Source: Streptomyces aquilus (GTDB lineage: Bacteria; Actinomycetota; Actinomycetes; Streptomycetales; Streptomycetaceae). Taken from it: 64,000 nucleotides of DNA. Every line of letters starts with the position of its first letter. The stretch's first letter is position 1. The translations under genes and the position numbers were made by a program. Of this stretch, positions 1 to 8,038 are shown in pieces. The stretch is taken from assembly GCF_003955715.1 (NCBI RefSeq), contig NZ_CP034463.1, positions 7,254,001 through 7,318,000 on the forward strand, written 5' to 3'. The notes under the pieces are model-generated. The model was not told the DNA's origin. It saw nothing but the letters and a program-made list of their open reading frames with translations, and did not search any database.

Positions 1-1
1 G

Positions 2-340
2 GGCACCCGCAGCGCCCACGACTCGTTCCTGGCCGGCTACAACGCCCGTCCGGCCGACGCCCCCTTCTGGCAGATCACCGTCGGCGATCCGCAGCGCGAC
101 ACCATGTTCGCCTCCGCGGTCTACCAGCGCGGCGCGATGACCCTCCAGGTGCTACGCGAACGCATCGGTGACGCGGCCTTCTTCAAGCTGCTGCCGGCCT
201 GGACGAAGATCCACCGCTACGGCAACGCCAACACGGCCGACTTCGTCCGGCTCGCGGAGAAGATCTCCGGACAGCAGCTGGACGACCTGTTCCAGACCTG
301 GCTGTTCACCACAGGGAAACCGGCTCTTCCGGCCGGGTAG
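2..340 (+). CDS. M1 family metallopeptidase, C-terminal part (5' truncated by window)
   Basis: The reading frame is open from the first bases of the window to a stop at 338-340, so only the last 112 residues are visible and the start lies outside. The segment reads YQRGAMTLQVLR, then a helical stretch with NTADFVRLAEKISGQQLDD and a WLFTTGKP tail. This is characteristic of the end of the catalytic region of secreted M1 (aminopeptidase N-like) zinc peptidases of Streptomyces, where an LF..WL element closes the protein. The HExxH zinc site would be upstream and cannot be checked. The family usually cleaves N-terminal residues from peptides outside the cell. The assignment rests on family resemblance only. 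Confidence 0.72.
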   Translation, partial: GTRSAHDSFLAGYNARPADAPFWQITVGDPQRDTMFASAVYQRGAMTLQVLRERIGDAAFFKLLPAWTKIHRYGNANTADFVRLAEKISGQQLDDLFQTWLFTTGKPALPAG

Positions 341-386
341 CCCTTGCATTGCAAGGTTCACCCCCGCTCATAGGTAAGAATGTGGG

Positions 387-1043
387 GTGCTTGAGCCACT
401 GTTTGCCCCCTCCGTCCAGCACACGCTCGACCTGATCGGCATCTTCGTCTTCGCCATCTCCGGCGCGCTGCTGGCCGTGCGCAAGAACTTCGACGTCTTC
501 GGCATCGCCGTCCTCGCCGAGGTCACCGCGCTGGGCGGAGGGCTGTTCCGGGACCTGATCATCGGCGCGGTACCCCCGGCCGCCTTCACCGACCTGGGGT
601 ACTTCGTCACCCCGCTGCTCGCCGCGTTGCTGATCGTCTTCCTGCACCCGCAGGTGGAGCGCATCCAGCTCGGTGTGAACGTCTTCGACGCGGCGGGCCT
701 CGGCCTGTTCTGCGTGACGGGGACGACGAAGGCGTACGACTACGGTCTCGGCCTCACCCAGTCCGCCACCCTCGGCCTCGCCACCGCGGTCGGCGGCGGT
801 GTGCTGCGTGACGTGCTCGCCAACGAGGTGCCGTCCTTGCTGCGCTGGGACCGCGACCTGTACGCGGTCCCGGCGATCGTCGGCGCCACGATGGTGGTGC
901 TCTGCATCCGCTACGACACCCTGACCCCGGTCACCAGCTCCCTCGCCGCGATCACGGCTTTCGTGCTGCGGTTGCTGGCGATGCGCTACCACTGGCGAGC
1001 TCCGCGGGCCTGGAACCGCCGGTCGACCGTACGCGAGGAGTAG
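387..1043 (+). CDS. TRIC-type (UPF0126) membrane channel family protein
   Basis: This 218-residue membrane protein appears to have seven hydrophobic segments arranged as two repeats. Each repeat holds a glycine-rich kinked motif, GGGLFRDLIIG near residue 53 and GGGVLRDVLAN near residue 134. This is the signature of the YadS/YicG family, the bacterial relatives of trimeric intracellular cation (TRIC) channels, so a role as a potassium or other cation channel in the plasma membrane is likely but unproven here. The GTG start at 387 is preferred because an upstream ATG at 380 runs into a stop after four codons. The 3' end overlaps the convergent esterase gene by 92 bases. Length fits the family. 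Confidence 0.85.
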   Translation: MLEPLFAPSVQHTLDLIGIFVFAISGALLAVRKNFDVFGIAVLAEVTALGGGLFRDLIIGAVPPAAFTDLGYFVTPLLAALLIVFLHPQVERIQLGVNVFDAAGLGLFCVTGTTKAYDYGLGLTQSATLGLATAVGGGVLRDVLANEVPSLLRWDRDLYAVPAIVGATMVVLCIRYDTLTPVTSSLAAITAFVLRLLAMRYHWRAPRAWNRRSTVREE

Positions 1044-2175
1044 GGCCGCCCGCTCGGCCGTGCAGCAGCCCCATCTCCTCCGTCAGCCAGTGGAAGGCCG
1101 GGATCACCTGGGGCCGCCACAGCGCCATGTTGTGGCCGCCCGCGCTCTTGGGGATGTAGACGACGTGCACGGTCGTCGGGGCCTTCGCGATCTGTTCGAG
1201 GCCGGTGGCCGCCTCGTAGCCGTCGCCCGGCTGGCCCGACTGGTAGAGCGCGATCGCGGGCGGGGTGCGGGCCTCGCGCAGCAGGACGTAGGGGTTGTTG
1301 GCGCGGCGCAGGGCGGGGGTCTCGGCGGCCAGCGAGTTGCGTTCGCCGATCGGGTCGTTGTAGCCGGACATGCTGATCGCGGCCCGGTAGCGGTCGGGGT
1401 GGGCGACGGCGAGCTTGGTCGCGCAGTGGCCGCCCGCGGAGTACCCGGCGGCGGCCCAGCCCGTGGGGCCCGGCTGGGCGCGGAAGTTGTCCGTGACCAT
1501 CTTCGGCACGTCGATGCTGAGCCAGCTGTCGGCGTTCACGGTGCCCGTGATGTTGGCGCACCCGGTGTCGACCCCGGCGAGCAGGTTCATCCGCGGGGCG
1601 ACCAGGATGAACGGCGCGACCTTGCCGTCCCGCATCAGCGGCTGGAGCTGGTGCACCGCGTGCAGCGACCCGAACCAGGCCTTCGCCGAGCCCGGGTAGC
1701 CCGACAGCAGCTCCACCACGGGGAACTTGTGGTGCCGGTAGGCGGCCTGGTGGTACTGCGGCGGCAGCCAGACGTAGACCTCGGCGTTCACGCCCGACAC
1801 CCGGCCCTTGAGCTGGGTGACGCGGACGCCGCCCATGCCGGGGCCGGAGGCGGGGGAGAACTGCTGGCGGACCCTGGGCAACCGTTTCAGCGCGATGCCG
1901 CCGGTGCCGTCGGCCCCGAGGTTGGCGGCCTGCTCGACGTGGTTGCCGGTGCCGAGGAGGTCGGCCCAGTTGTCGTACAGGTTGTTCTCGTTGTTGACCA
2001 GCACGAAGACGAGTGCGACGGCCGTGCTCTGGGCGAACAGCACCATCAACAGCCGGCCCAGGGCCCGCAGTGGTTTCGGCCCGCGCAGCCGCGACCACAG
2101 CGCCAGCGGAAGCAGAACGGCGACGACGGACAGCACGATCAGCGTGTAAAGGAACGTGGTCCCGGTGAGGCTCAT
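952..2175 (-). CDS. Membrane-anchored alpha/beta-hydrolase (esterase D/mycolyltransferase-like)
   Basis: A 407-residue protein begins with two membrane-spanning stretches (about residues 5-28 and 35-60). An extracytoplasmic domain of the putative-esterase family (PF00756 type) follows. The nucleophile elbow is GYSAGGHCA, with Ser flanked by glycines, near residue 235. A typical oxyanion region, VVELLSGYPGSAKAWF, comes before it. Related Streptomyces proteins are annotated as esterases or mycolyltransferase-like hydrolases, and the substrate is not known. I chose the ATG at 2175, just before the first membrane segment. An upstream TTG or GTG would add a 36-residue low-hydrophobicity extension. 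The C-terminus reads through the end of the convergent TRIC gene, an overlap of 92 bases. Confidence 0.82.
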   Translation of the reverse strand: MSLTGTTFLYTLIVLSVVAVLLPLALWSRLRGPKPLRALGRLLMVLFAQSTAVALVFVLVNNENNLYDNWADLLGTGNHVEQAANLGADGTGGIALKRLPRVRQQFSPASGPGMGGVRVTQLKGRVSGVNAEVYVWLPPQYHQAAYRHHKFPVVELLSGYPGSAKAWFGSLHAVHQLQPLMRDGKVAPFILVAPRMNLLAGVDTGCANITGTVNADSWLSIDVPKMVTDNFRAQPGPTGWAAAGYSAGGHCATKLAVAHPDRYRAAISMSGYNDPIGERNSLAAETPALRRANNPYVLLREARTPPAIALYQSGQPGDGYEAATGLEQIAKAPTTVHVVYIPKSAGGHNMALWRPQVIPAFHWLTEEMGLLHGRAGGPTPRVRSTGGSRPAELASGSASPATAARKP

Positions 2176-2321
2176 GTCCCTACAGAGGGCGAGACCGGGC
2201 CCCGGGTTTACGGACGAGTACGGACACTTACCGAGAAATTGCCCGGGTCTCACCTGGGGGTAGGGCGTGGCCGTGTTCGACAAAGCTACCGCTTAGTAGT
2301 TAGCTGTTGTACCGTTCACCC

Positions 2322-3176
2322 ATGCCAGAAGCAGCCTCCGTCACGCGCGCCACGATCGGCGACAGCGAGTTCGACCGGGACACCGCGGTCACCCGCCGGG
2401 AACCGGGTGTCTACGACATCGACCTCTCCGCCGGCTGGACGATCATCAACGCCGTCAACGGCGGCTATCTGCTGGCCGTCCTCGGCCGCGCCCTCGCGGA
2501 CGCCCTGCCGCACGCCGACCCGTTCACCATCTCCGCGCACTACCTCACCGCGTCCCAGCCGGGCCCCGCGGTGATCCGCACGGACGTGGTCCGCACCGGC
2601 CGCACCCTCTCCACCGGCCAGGCCTCGCTCTTCCAGTACGACGAGGAGGGCGCCGAGGTCGAGCGCATCCGCGTCCTCGCCTCCTACGGCGACCTCGACT
2701 CGCTCCCCGACGACGTCCGTACCGCGGCGAAGCCGCCGGTGTTCCCGCCCATGGACGAGTGCTTCGGCCCCGAGGACGGACCGGCCCCCGTCGACGGCAG
2801 CTCGGCCATCACCGACCGGCTGATGCTCAAGCTGGACCCCTCGACCCTGGGCTGGGCCCTCGGCGCCCCGTCCGGCAAGGGCGAGATGCGCTCCTGGTTC
2901 GGCCTCGCCGACGGCCGCGACGCCGACCCCCTCTCCCTGCTGCTCGCGGTGGACGCGCTGCCGCCGACCGCCTTCGAGATCGGCCTCAAGGGCTGGGTCC
3001 CCACGGTCGAGCTGACGGTCCACGTCCGCTGCCGCCCGGCCCCCGGCCCGCTGCGCGTCTCGATCACCACCCGCAACCTCGCCGGCGGCTTCCTGGAGGA
3101 GGACGCCGAGGTCTGGGACAGCGCGGACCGCCTGGTGGCCCAGTCCCGCCAGCTGGCGCGGGTCAGACTGGGCTGA
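2322..3176 (+). CDS. Acyl-CoA thioesterase family protein (TesB-like)
   Basis: A 284-residue cytosolic protein of the tandem hot-dog thioesterase type. The N-terminal half carries NGGYLLAVLGRAL and SAHYLTASQPG, the usual substrate-channel helix and strand of this family. The C-terminal half repeats the fold with a WVPTVELTVHVR strand. It would hydrolyse acyl-CoA thioesters, with chain length unknown. The ATG at 2322 follows a plausible promoter region and matches the family start; a TTG 15 bases upstream is possible. It is divergent from the esterase gene, and the shared 146-bp spacer contains an inverted repeat (AGCTA, 12 nt, TAGCT) that could be an operator. Its stop overlaps the convergent next gene by 14 bp. 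Confidence 0.8.
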   Translation: MPEAASVTRATIGDSEFDRDTAVTRREPGVYDIDLSAGWTIINAVNGGYLLAVLGRALADALPHADPFTISAHYLTASQPGPAVIRTDVVRTGRTLSTGQASLFQYDEEGAEVERIRVLASYGDLDSLPDDVRTAAKPPVFPPMDECFGPEDGPAPVDGSSAITDRLMLKLDPSTLGWALGAPSGKGEMRSWFGLADGRDADPLSLLLAVDALPPTAFEIGLKGWVPTVELTVHVRCRPAPGPLRVSITTRNLAGGFLEEDAEVWDSADRLVAQSRQLARVRLG

Positions 3177-3741
3177 GCGGCCGCCTTCCGAGCCAGGCCG
3201 CCAACTCCCCGTAGACGTCGGCCCCTTCGGGAGTCGGCACCACCGGCTGGAACGGGTGGTCCGTACGCGGACCGTCCGGCAGGGCCTCGTGCGCGACGGC
3301 GAGCGAGTACTCGGCCAGTTCGGTGTCGAGGGAGAGCGGGCGGCCCAGCCCCTCCCAGAGGTCCCAGGTGTGCGTGACGACCTCCATCACGTACAGGGGC
3401 AGCGCCTCCCGGCCCGGCACCTCCCCCCACGGCACCCGCACCGGCGTCGCCAGCCGCTCGTCGCTCGCCCACGCGGCGACGACCCGGCCCCTGACGTCCT
3501 CGTACGCCCGTGGCCAGCCGTCGTCCGGGACGCCGTCCACGAACATCCGGACGTGCAGCCCGTCCCCGCGCTCACCGCACACCGCGATCCGCGTGCAGGC
3601 GCCGACGACATGGCTGAGCAGGGTGCGGACGTCGTACTCGGTACAGGGCGTGGGACCGGACAACTGCTCCGGCCGGACCGTGCCGATCAGATCCGCGGCC
3701 TGGGTGGTGGCGCGGGCGAACAAGGGGCGGGCGTCCGTCAT
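3163..3741 (-). CDS. TIGR03086-type metal-binding protein (DinB/mycothiol-dependent isomerase N-terminal fold)
   Basis: A 192-residue protein with the four-helix DinB fold of the TIGR03086 family. TPCTEYDVRTLLSHVV near residue 33 supplies the first metal-ligand histidine and EVVTHTWDLW near residue 127 supplies the second histidine. It ends in a typical AAWLGRRP motif. Related proteins use mycothiol, the actinobacterial thiol, as a cofactor, but the reaction of this subfamily is not established. The ATG at 3741 is preceded by a strong GGAGAGG ribosome site. Many Streptomyces carry a WYL-domain regulator beside such a gene. Here that regulator is represented only by the decayed copy on the other side of the divergent spacer. 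Confidence 0.82.
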   Translation of the reverse strand: MTDARPLFARATTQAADLIGTVRPEQLSGPTPCTEYDVRTLLSHVVGACTRIAVCGERGDGLHVRMFVDGVPDDGWPRAYEDVRGRVVAAWASDERLATPVRVPWGEVPGREALPLYVMEVVTHTWDLWEGLGRPLSLDTELAEYSLAVAHEALPDGPRTDHPFQPVVPTPEGADVYGELAAWLGRRPLSPV

Positions 3742-3847
3742 GGCGAAGCCTCTCCGTGGGGGGCGTGCTCCTTCGAGCATTCCCGGAAAACCGGACAGCC
3801 GCCGCTCGTGACGGCGGCGCTCGCGGCACGGGAGGCATCCTGGGGCC

Positions 3848-4240
3848 GTGAAGCCCGACCGCCTCCTGTAACTCCTCGCCGGCTTCCGCACGGACGGTAC
3901 CGGACTGACCGCCGACGAGTCCCGCGCCCTGTTCATCCTGGCCGCGCAGGGCGCGCACGCCGCCCTCGGCCTCGACACCGCGCTCGGTTCCGCCCTGCGC
4001 AAGGTGATGGCGGCGCTCCCGGCACAGCGGGGAGCGCGAGATCCGGACGTACACCGTCGACCCGTACGACCTCGTCTCCAAGGCGGGCGTCTGGTACCTG
4101 GTCGCCGACCGCAGGGCGCGGCCGTGCCTGTTCCGCGCGGACCGGGTGCGCGCGGCGACCGTGCCGGCGGACGCCGAGCGGCGGCGGCCGGGCGTCGAAC
4201 TCGCGGCCGCTTCTGTCACGGAGCTGTACCAGCGAGCAGG
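3848..4240 (+). pseudogene. Decayed WYL-domain (YafY/DeoR-like) transcriptional regulator
   Basis: Three blocks of a WYL regulator lie in order but the gene cannot be translated. Block 1 is GTG-KPDRLL (3848-3868), then an in-frame TAA at 3869-3871. Block 2 (3872-4020) reads LLAGFRTDGTGLTADESRAL and AHAALGLDTALGSALRKVMAAL in the same frame as block 1. Block 3, in another frame from about 4025, reads HSGEREIRTYTVDPYD, GVWYLVADRRARP and LFRADRVRAATV, which is the WYL core. Almost the whole winged-helix domain is missing between blocks 1 and 2. A segment of roughly 100 residues is missing between blocks 2 and 3. The ends of blocks share short homologies (CTCCT and CCGGCAC), which suggests two deletions. 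The 3' boundary is approximate. Confidence 0.8.
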
Positions 4241-4397
4241 CGGGGAGTCGGCAGAGAACCCCAGGTCAGAGGGGCTGCTTTAGGGCCGCTTTGCCTGACG
4301 CACAGGCCGGGGACAGTGCGGGCCCAAGGAAGCCCCAAGGCGCGTTGGTTGAGTGCCCGCCTCAAGACTCCCCTCACTCTTCTTGGAGTTGTTTCTC

Positions 4398-4754
4398 ATG
4401 AAGCGCGTGCGTCTCGTCCCCGCGATGGCCCTGCTGGCGCTCTCGCCCCTCGCCCTGGTGGCCTGTGGCTCGGGGGACTCGTCGTCCTCCTCGAACAGCG
4501 GCAACTCCGGGCAGCAGTCCTGCCAGGCGCCCTCCGGCGCGCCCAGCGGCAACCCCTCCGGCGCGCCCAGCGGCAACCCCTCGGGGAGGCCCAGCGGCGC
4601 ACCCTCGGGCGCTCCCACGGCGGGCGGCCAGGGTGGCCCCGGCGGCGGTCAGGGCGGCGGCTGCGGTGGCCCCGGCGCCGGGGGCGGGATGCCCGGCGGT
4701 GTGCCGAGCGGTGCGCCCAGCCCGCAGGCGACCTCGTCGGCGACGAAGAGCTGA
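4398..4754 (+). CDS. Small secreted lipoprotein with PSG-rich repeats
   Basis: A 118-residue protein with a signal peptide (MKRVRLVPAMALLALSP) ending in a lipobox LVAC, so Cys21 would be lipidated and the protein anchored outside the membrane. The mature part is low complexity: a Ser run, then imperfect repeats of PSGAPSGN type (about residues 50-72), a Gly-rich stretch with two cysteines, and another PSGAPSP tail. There is no catalytic domain. It resembles short Pro/Ser/Gly-rich cell-wall-exposed proteins of Streptomyces. The ATG at 4398 with an upstream GGAG is the natural start because it gives a complete signal peptide. It stands alone between the decayed regulator and the convergent TetR gene. 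Function unknown. Confidence 0.75.
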   Translation: MKRVRLVPAMALLALSPLALVACGSGDSSSSSNSGNSGQQSCQAPSGAPSGNPSGAPSGNPSGRPSGAPSGAPTAGGQGGPGGGQGGGCGGPGAGGGMPGGVPSGAPSPQATSSATKS

Positions 4755-4779
4755 CCGCGCGGGTCGTAGGGCCGGGGCC

Positions 4780-5406
4780 TCAGCCCAGCCAGTGATGACG
4801 GCCGATGCTGATCAGCCGCATCTGGCGGGTCGCCACCTGGATCACCCGGTCCCGCTCCTCAGGGGCGGCCTCCTGGGCCTCCAGGAACAGCGAGGCGGTG
4901 ATCAGCATCTGGTCGACGTACAGGTTGGCGAGCATGAGGAGGTCGTCGTCGCTCCAGCCGGCCGACTCGGGGTCCTTGGCCAGCTCGTCCTTCACCTCCT
5001 GGCCGAACCGGGCCAGTTGCTCCCGGATGGCGTCCCGCACCGGCTGGACCCCGCCATGTCGTTCCCGGGCGATAAAACGGATATGGGCGGGGTACGCGTC
5101 CACGTGACGGGCGATCAGCTCGACGGCGCGCGCTATGCGCTGTTCGCTGTCGTCCGCCGTGGACACCGTCGTCCGAATCATGGGGTGCAGGCTGCCCAGC
5201 GTGTCCTCGACCAGTGCCACGCCGAGATCGGCGGTGGAGCGGAAGTGCCGGTAGAAGGCGGTCGGGGCGACGCCGACCGCGCGCGTGACCTCGCGCAGGC
5301 CCAGGCTGCTCAGGCTCTGCTCCTCCAACAGTCCCAACGCCGCGTCCAGGAGCGCCTGTCGGGTCTTCTGCTTCTGGGCCTGCCGGATGCCGAGGGTGTG
5401 ACTCAT
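4780..5406 (-). CDS. TetR family regulator, FabR-like
   Basis: A 208-residue regulator. The N-terminal helix-turn-helix (residues 15-62) includes LREVTRAVGVAPTAFYRHF. The C-terminal part is close in pattern to E. coli FabR (RFIARERHGGV, later MRLISIGRHHWLG). FabR represses unsaturated fatty acid genes, so a lipid or membrane-related ligand is a fair guess, not a demonstration. The start is the ATG at 5406. The gene is divergent from two small membrane-protein genes. The spacer holds three copies of a 10-bp motif of the AACAACTGTT type, likely its own operators, implying autorepression and control of the divergent genes. Confidence 0.88.
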   Translation of the reverse strand: MSHTLGIRQAQKQKTRQALLDAALGLLEEQSLSSLGLREVTRAVGVAPTAFYRHFRSTADLGVALVEDTLGSLHPMIRTTVSTADDSEQRIARAVELIARHVDAYPAHIRFIARERHGGVQPVRDAIREQLARFGQEVKDELAKDPESAGWSDDDLLMLANLYVDQMLITASLFLEAQEAAPEERDRVIQVATRQMRLISIGRHHWLG

Positions 5407-5417
5407 GCCATGCAGTA

Positions 5418-5427
5418 AACAACTGTT
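5418..5427. promoter_or_regulatory. Putative TetR operator half-region 1
   Basis: AACAACTGTT, a nearly symmetric AACA-N2-TGTT element 11 bp upstream of the TetR start codon. The same motif occurs twice more at 5475-5484 and 5487-5496 in this spacer. The position suggests autorepression. Assignment to this TetR protein is inference from location and repetition. Confidence 0.55.
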
Positions 5428-5474
5428 CTCTGGAATTGAGAAGTCGTCGTACGCGCTAGACTCTGTAGTCAGTG

Positions 5475-5496
5475 AACAAGTGTTACTACAACTGTT
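5475..5496. promoter_or_regulatory. Putative TetR operator, two adjacent motif copies
   Basis: AACAAGTGTT (5475-5484) and TACAACTGTT (5487-5496) lie 12 bp apart, and each matches AACA-N2-TGTT. Flanking GTG and CAC make the pair part of a larger imperfect palindrome from GTGAACA to TGTTCAC. It lies between the divergent TetR and small membrane-protein genes and probably overlaps the rightward promoter. Confidence 0.6.
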
Positions 5497-5552
5497 CACC
5501 GAAATGTAACGAGAGACGCCCACGAGGGGCGTCCCGGAGGGGGTTGCATCCC

Positions 5553-5717
5553 ATGCTGTTCCTCGTCGCCGCACTTCTGCTCTTCGGCGCCGTCCTGGGC
5601 ACCGTCGCCCACGCGCCGTTCGCCTTCACCGCCGTCGCCGCGGCCGTCATCGCCGCCTGGCTGGGCATCTTCGCGCTCCGTGAGCGCCACGCCCGCCGCA
5701 ACTCGTCCGCTCACTGA
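5553..5717 (+). CDS. Small two-helix membrane protein
   Basis: A 54-residue protein with two hydrophobic stretches (MLFLVAALLLFGAVLGTVAH and FTAVAAAVIAAWLGIFAL) followed by a basic tail, RERHARRNSS. The ATG at 5553 follows a strong GGAGGGGG ribosome site; an upstream in-frame start would add a hydrophilic Cys-rich stretch with poor codon bias. It is the first gene downstream of the putative TetR operators and is probably co-transcribed with the next gene, 38 bp on. No domain recognised. It is a conserved type of Streptomyces hypothetical membrane protein. Confidence 0.72.
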   Translation: MLFLVAALLLFGAVLGTVAHAPFAFTAVAAAVIAAWLGIFALRERHARRNSSAH

Positions 5718-5755
5718 GCCCGCTCCACCCACCTGATCCTGGGGGATTGATCACC

Positions 5756-6040
5756 ATGCAGCTCACCGCACCGGCCAACAGCACCACCACCAGCAGCCGC
5801 CGCACCGGAGCCCGCGACGCCGACGGCATGGCCGTGGCGTCCTTCATCCTCGGCCTCCTGGGCCTGCTCGTCCTGAACGTCTTCCTCGGCCCGGTCGCCA
5901 TCGCCCTGGCCACCGTCGCCCTGTGGCGCGGCACCGCCCGCCGCGGCCGTGCCTTCCTCGGCCTGGGCCTGGGCGTCGCCGACCTCCTGGTCCTCGTGAC
6001 GGTCATGCAGATGGACAGCACCGTGTCCTGGAGCTTCTGA
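5756..6040 (+). CDS. DUF4190-type small membrane protein
   Basis: A 94-residue protein. A polar Thr/Ser-rich N-terminus is followed by DADGMAVASFILGLLGLLVL, the hallmark of DUF4190 proteins, and then a second and third hydrophobic segment with LWRGTARRGRAFLG between them. The ATG at 5756 follows GGGGGAT; a TTG at 5747 is less likely. It follows the 54-residue membrane-protein gene closely and likely shares its TetR-controlled promoter. Function of DUF4190 is unknown. Its association with a FabR-like regulator hints at a membrane-related job. Confidence 0.8.
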   Translation: MQLTAPANSTTTSSRRTGARDADGMAVASFILGLLGLLVLNVFLGPVAIALATVALWRGTARRGRAFLGLGLGVADLLVLVTVMQMDSTVSWSF

Positions 6041-6088
6041 GGTCCCGGCGCCGGGGAGCCTTGCCATGAGGCTTCCGAACGCGGCCCC

Positions 6089-6095
6089 GTAGAAT
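6089..6095 (+). promoter_or_regulatory. Probable -10 element of the cysteine desulfurase promoter
   Basis: GTAGAAT contains TAGAAT, a good -10 hexamer, ten bases upstream of the ATG at 6105. There is no purine-rich ribosome site in the gap, so the transcript is probably leaderless or nearly so, which is common in Streptomyces. No convincing -35 is visible at the proper distance. Confidence 0.45.
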
Positions 6096-6104
6096 CGACG
6101 CACC

Positions 6105-7268
6105 ATGGCTTACCTCGACCACGCCGCGACCACCCCGATGCTTCCCGAGGCAGTCGAGGCGCTCACCGCCCAGCTGGCCGTCACCGGCAACGCCTCCGCC
6201 CTCCACGCGGCCGGCCGCCGCGCGAGGCGCACCGTCGAGGAGTCCCGCGAGGCGCTCGCCGAATCCCTTGGCGCCCGCCCCAGCGAGGTCGTCTTCACCT
6301 CCGGCGGCACCGAGGCCGACAACCTCGCCGTGAAGGGCCTGTACTGGTCCCGCCGCGACGCCGACCCGGCCCGCACCCGGGTGCTCGCCAGCCCCGTGGA
6401 GCACCACGCCGTCCTGGACGCCGTCCACTGGCTCGGCGAACACGAGGGCGCCACCGTCGAGTACCTCCCCGTCGACATGTACGGCCGCGTCCACCCCGAC
6501 GCCCTGCGCGAGGCCATCGCCCGCGACCCCGACGACGTGGCCCTCGCCACCGTCATGTGGGCCAACAACGAGATCGGCACCATCCTGCCGGTCCACGAAC
6601 TGGCCGATGTCTGCGCCGAGTTCGACGTCCCGCTGCACGCCGACGCGGTCCAGGCCTACGGCCAGATCCCCGTCGACTTCGCCGCCTCCGGGCTCGCCGC
6701 GATGACCGTCTCCGGCCACAAGGTCGGCGGCCCCTACGGCATCGGCGCCCTGCTGCTGGGCCGCGAGTACACCCCCGTCCCCGTCCTGCACGGCGGCGGC
6801 CAGGAGCGCCATGTCCGCTCCGGCACCCTCGACGTGCCCGCCATCGCCTCCTTCGCCGTCGCCGGCCGGCTCGCCGCCGAGCAGCGCGAGTGGTTCGCCC
6901 GCGAGATCGGCGCCCTGCGCGACGCCCTGGTCGAGGCGGTGCGTACGGCGGTACCGGACGCGATCCTCGGCGGCGACCCGGTGGACCGGCTCCCGGCCAA
7001 CGCACACTTCACGTTCCCCGGCTGCGAGGGCGACTCGCTCCTGCTGCTCCTCGACGCCCAGGGCATCGAGTGCTCCACCGGCTCCGCCTGCACCGCCGGC
7101 GTCGCCCAGCCCAGCCATGTCCTCCTCGCCACTGGCACCGACCCGGACCTGGCCCGTGGCACCCTCCGCTTCTCCTTCGGCCACACCTCCACCGAGGCGG
7201 ACGTCGAGGCGGTGGCCAAGGCGATCGGCCCCGCGGTGGAACGGGCGCGGGCGGCGGGGCTGACGTAG
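6105..7268 (+). CDS. Cysteine desulfurase (IscS/NifS family, class V aminotransferase)
   Basis: A 387-residue PLP enzyme that takes sulfur from cysteine and passes it on as a persulfide. The N-terminus [10 protein letters not shown] is the class V start. [11 protein letters not shown] binds the cofactor phosphate, [12 protein letters not shown] holds the Schiff-base lysine (about residue 206), and [10 protein letters not shown] carries the mobile catalytic cysteine (about residue 325). Length is normal. The partner is almost certainly the downstream mnmA, which needs activated sulfur for 2-thiouridine in tRNA; a divergently oriented amidase gene sits between them. An imperfect 20-bp tandem repeat starts at its stop codon. 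Confidence 0.93.
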   Translation: MAYLDHAATTPMLPEAVEALTAQLAVTGNASALHAAGRRARRTVEESREALAESLGARPSEVVFTSGGTEADNLAVKGLYWSRRDADPARTRVLASPVEHHAVLDAVHWLGEHEGATVEYLPVDMYGRVHPDALREAIARDPDDVALATVMWANNEIGTILPVHELADVCAEFDVPLHADAVQAYGQIPVDFAASGLAAMTVSGHKVGGPYGIGALLLGREYTPVPVLHGGGQERHVRSGTLDVPAIASFAVAGRLAAEQREWFAREIGALRDALVEAVRTAVPDAILGGDPVDRLPANAHFTFPGCEGDSLLLLLDAQGIECSTGSACTAGVAQPSHVLLATGTDPDLARGTLRFSFGHTSTEADVEAVAKAIGPAVERARAAGLT

Positions 7269-7310
7269 GGGCCGGGGAGCTGACGTAGGAGGCGGGGGCT
7301 GGCGCAGGGG
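7260..7310. repeat. 20-bp tandem duplication spanning the desulfurase stop codon
   Basis: GCTGACGTAGG occurs at 7260-7270 and 7280-7290, with a degenerate third copy GCTGGCGCAGG at 7300-7310, an exact 20-bp period. The first copy contains the TAG stop of the cysteine desulfurase gene. The period is not a multiple of three, so the second TAG is in another frame. Confidence 0.7.
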
Positions 7311-7312
7311 GC

Positions 7313-7978
7313 TCACGCCGTCGCCGTACGCGCCCTTCGCACCAGCTTCATGTACCGGTCCCAGTCCCAGTGCTCGCCCGGGTCGGTGTGGTCCGTCCCC
7401 GGCACCTCCACATGGCCGATGATGTGCTCGCGGTCGACGGGTATGTCGTAGCGCGCGCAGATCCTCGCCGTCAGCCGGGCCGAGGACGCGTACATCGCGG
7501 TGGTGAAGTCCTCGGGCCGGTCCACGAAGCCCTCGTGCTCGATGCCGACACTGCGTTCGTTGTAGTCGCGGTTGCCCGCGTGGTACGCCACGTCCAGCTC
7601 GCGGATCATCTGGGTGACGCGGCCGTCCCGGCCGACTATGTAGTGCGCCGCCGCCTGGTGGCCGGGGTCCTGGAAGGCCTTCACCGCGCTGGCGAGGCTG
7701 CCCTGGGTGACATGGATGATCACCATGTCGATGCCGTAGTCGTCGGGCCGGTCCGCGCGCCGCCAGTTCGCCTCCGACGCCGCCACCCACCGCGCGCTCG
7801 CGTAGTCGACCTCGCCCTCCTTGCGCGGCTTCTCCACCCCGGGCGTACGCCACCACAGGCGCGCCAGCTCGTCCCGGGCCAGCACGCCCGTGCCGACGGC
7901 GGCCGCCGCGCCGCCGATCAGCAGAGCGCGCCGGCCGAGGCGCCGATCGCCGTCCTTGGATGCCTCTGTCGCCCCCAT
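7313..7978 (-). CDS. Tat-exported N-acetylmuramoyl-L-alanine amidase (Amidase_2)
   Basis: A 221-residue exported enzyme. The N-terminus has a twin-arginine signal ([16 protein letters not shown], then an Ala-rich core). The mature part is an amidase_2/T7-lysozyme-type domain. VIIHVTQG supplies the first zinc histidine, [14 protein letters not shown] follows, GIEHEGF supplies the catalytic-region histidine, and [14 protein letters not shown] supplies the later zinc ligands and the Asp. It would cut the bond between muramic acid and the stem-peptide L-alanine in peptidoglycan. The ATG at 7978 puts the RR motif near the start. The gene is convergent with the desulfurase and divergent from mnmA, with a 60-bp spacer. 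Confidence 0.88.
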   Translation of the reverse strand: MGATEASKDGDRRLGRRALLIGGAAAAVGTGVLARDELARLWWRTPGVEKPRKEGEVDYASARWVAASEANWRRADRPDDYGIDMVIIHVTQGSLASAVKAFQDPGHQAAAHYIVGRDGRVTQMIRELDVAYHAGNRDYNERSVGIEHEGFVDRPEDFTTAMYASSARLTARICARYDIPVDREHIIGHVEVPGTDHTDPGEHWDWDRYMKLVRRARTATA

Positions 7979-8038
7979 GTGATCGTGAACGGATACTCGT
8001 GGGCTTCGGTTCCCGCGCCCCCGTACCCTGGAGGGGTT

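Noticed and set aside
3572..4219. Minus-strand open frame over the decayed WYL gene
   Set aside because: The plus-strand blocks match a known family, while this frame matches nothing.
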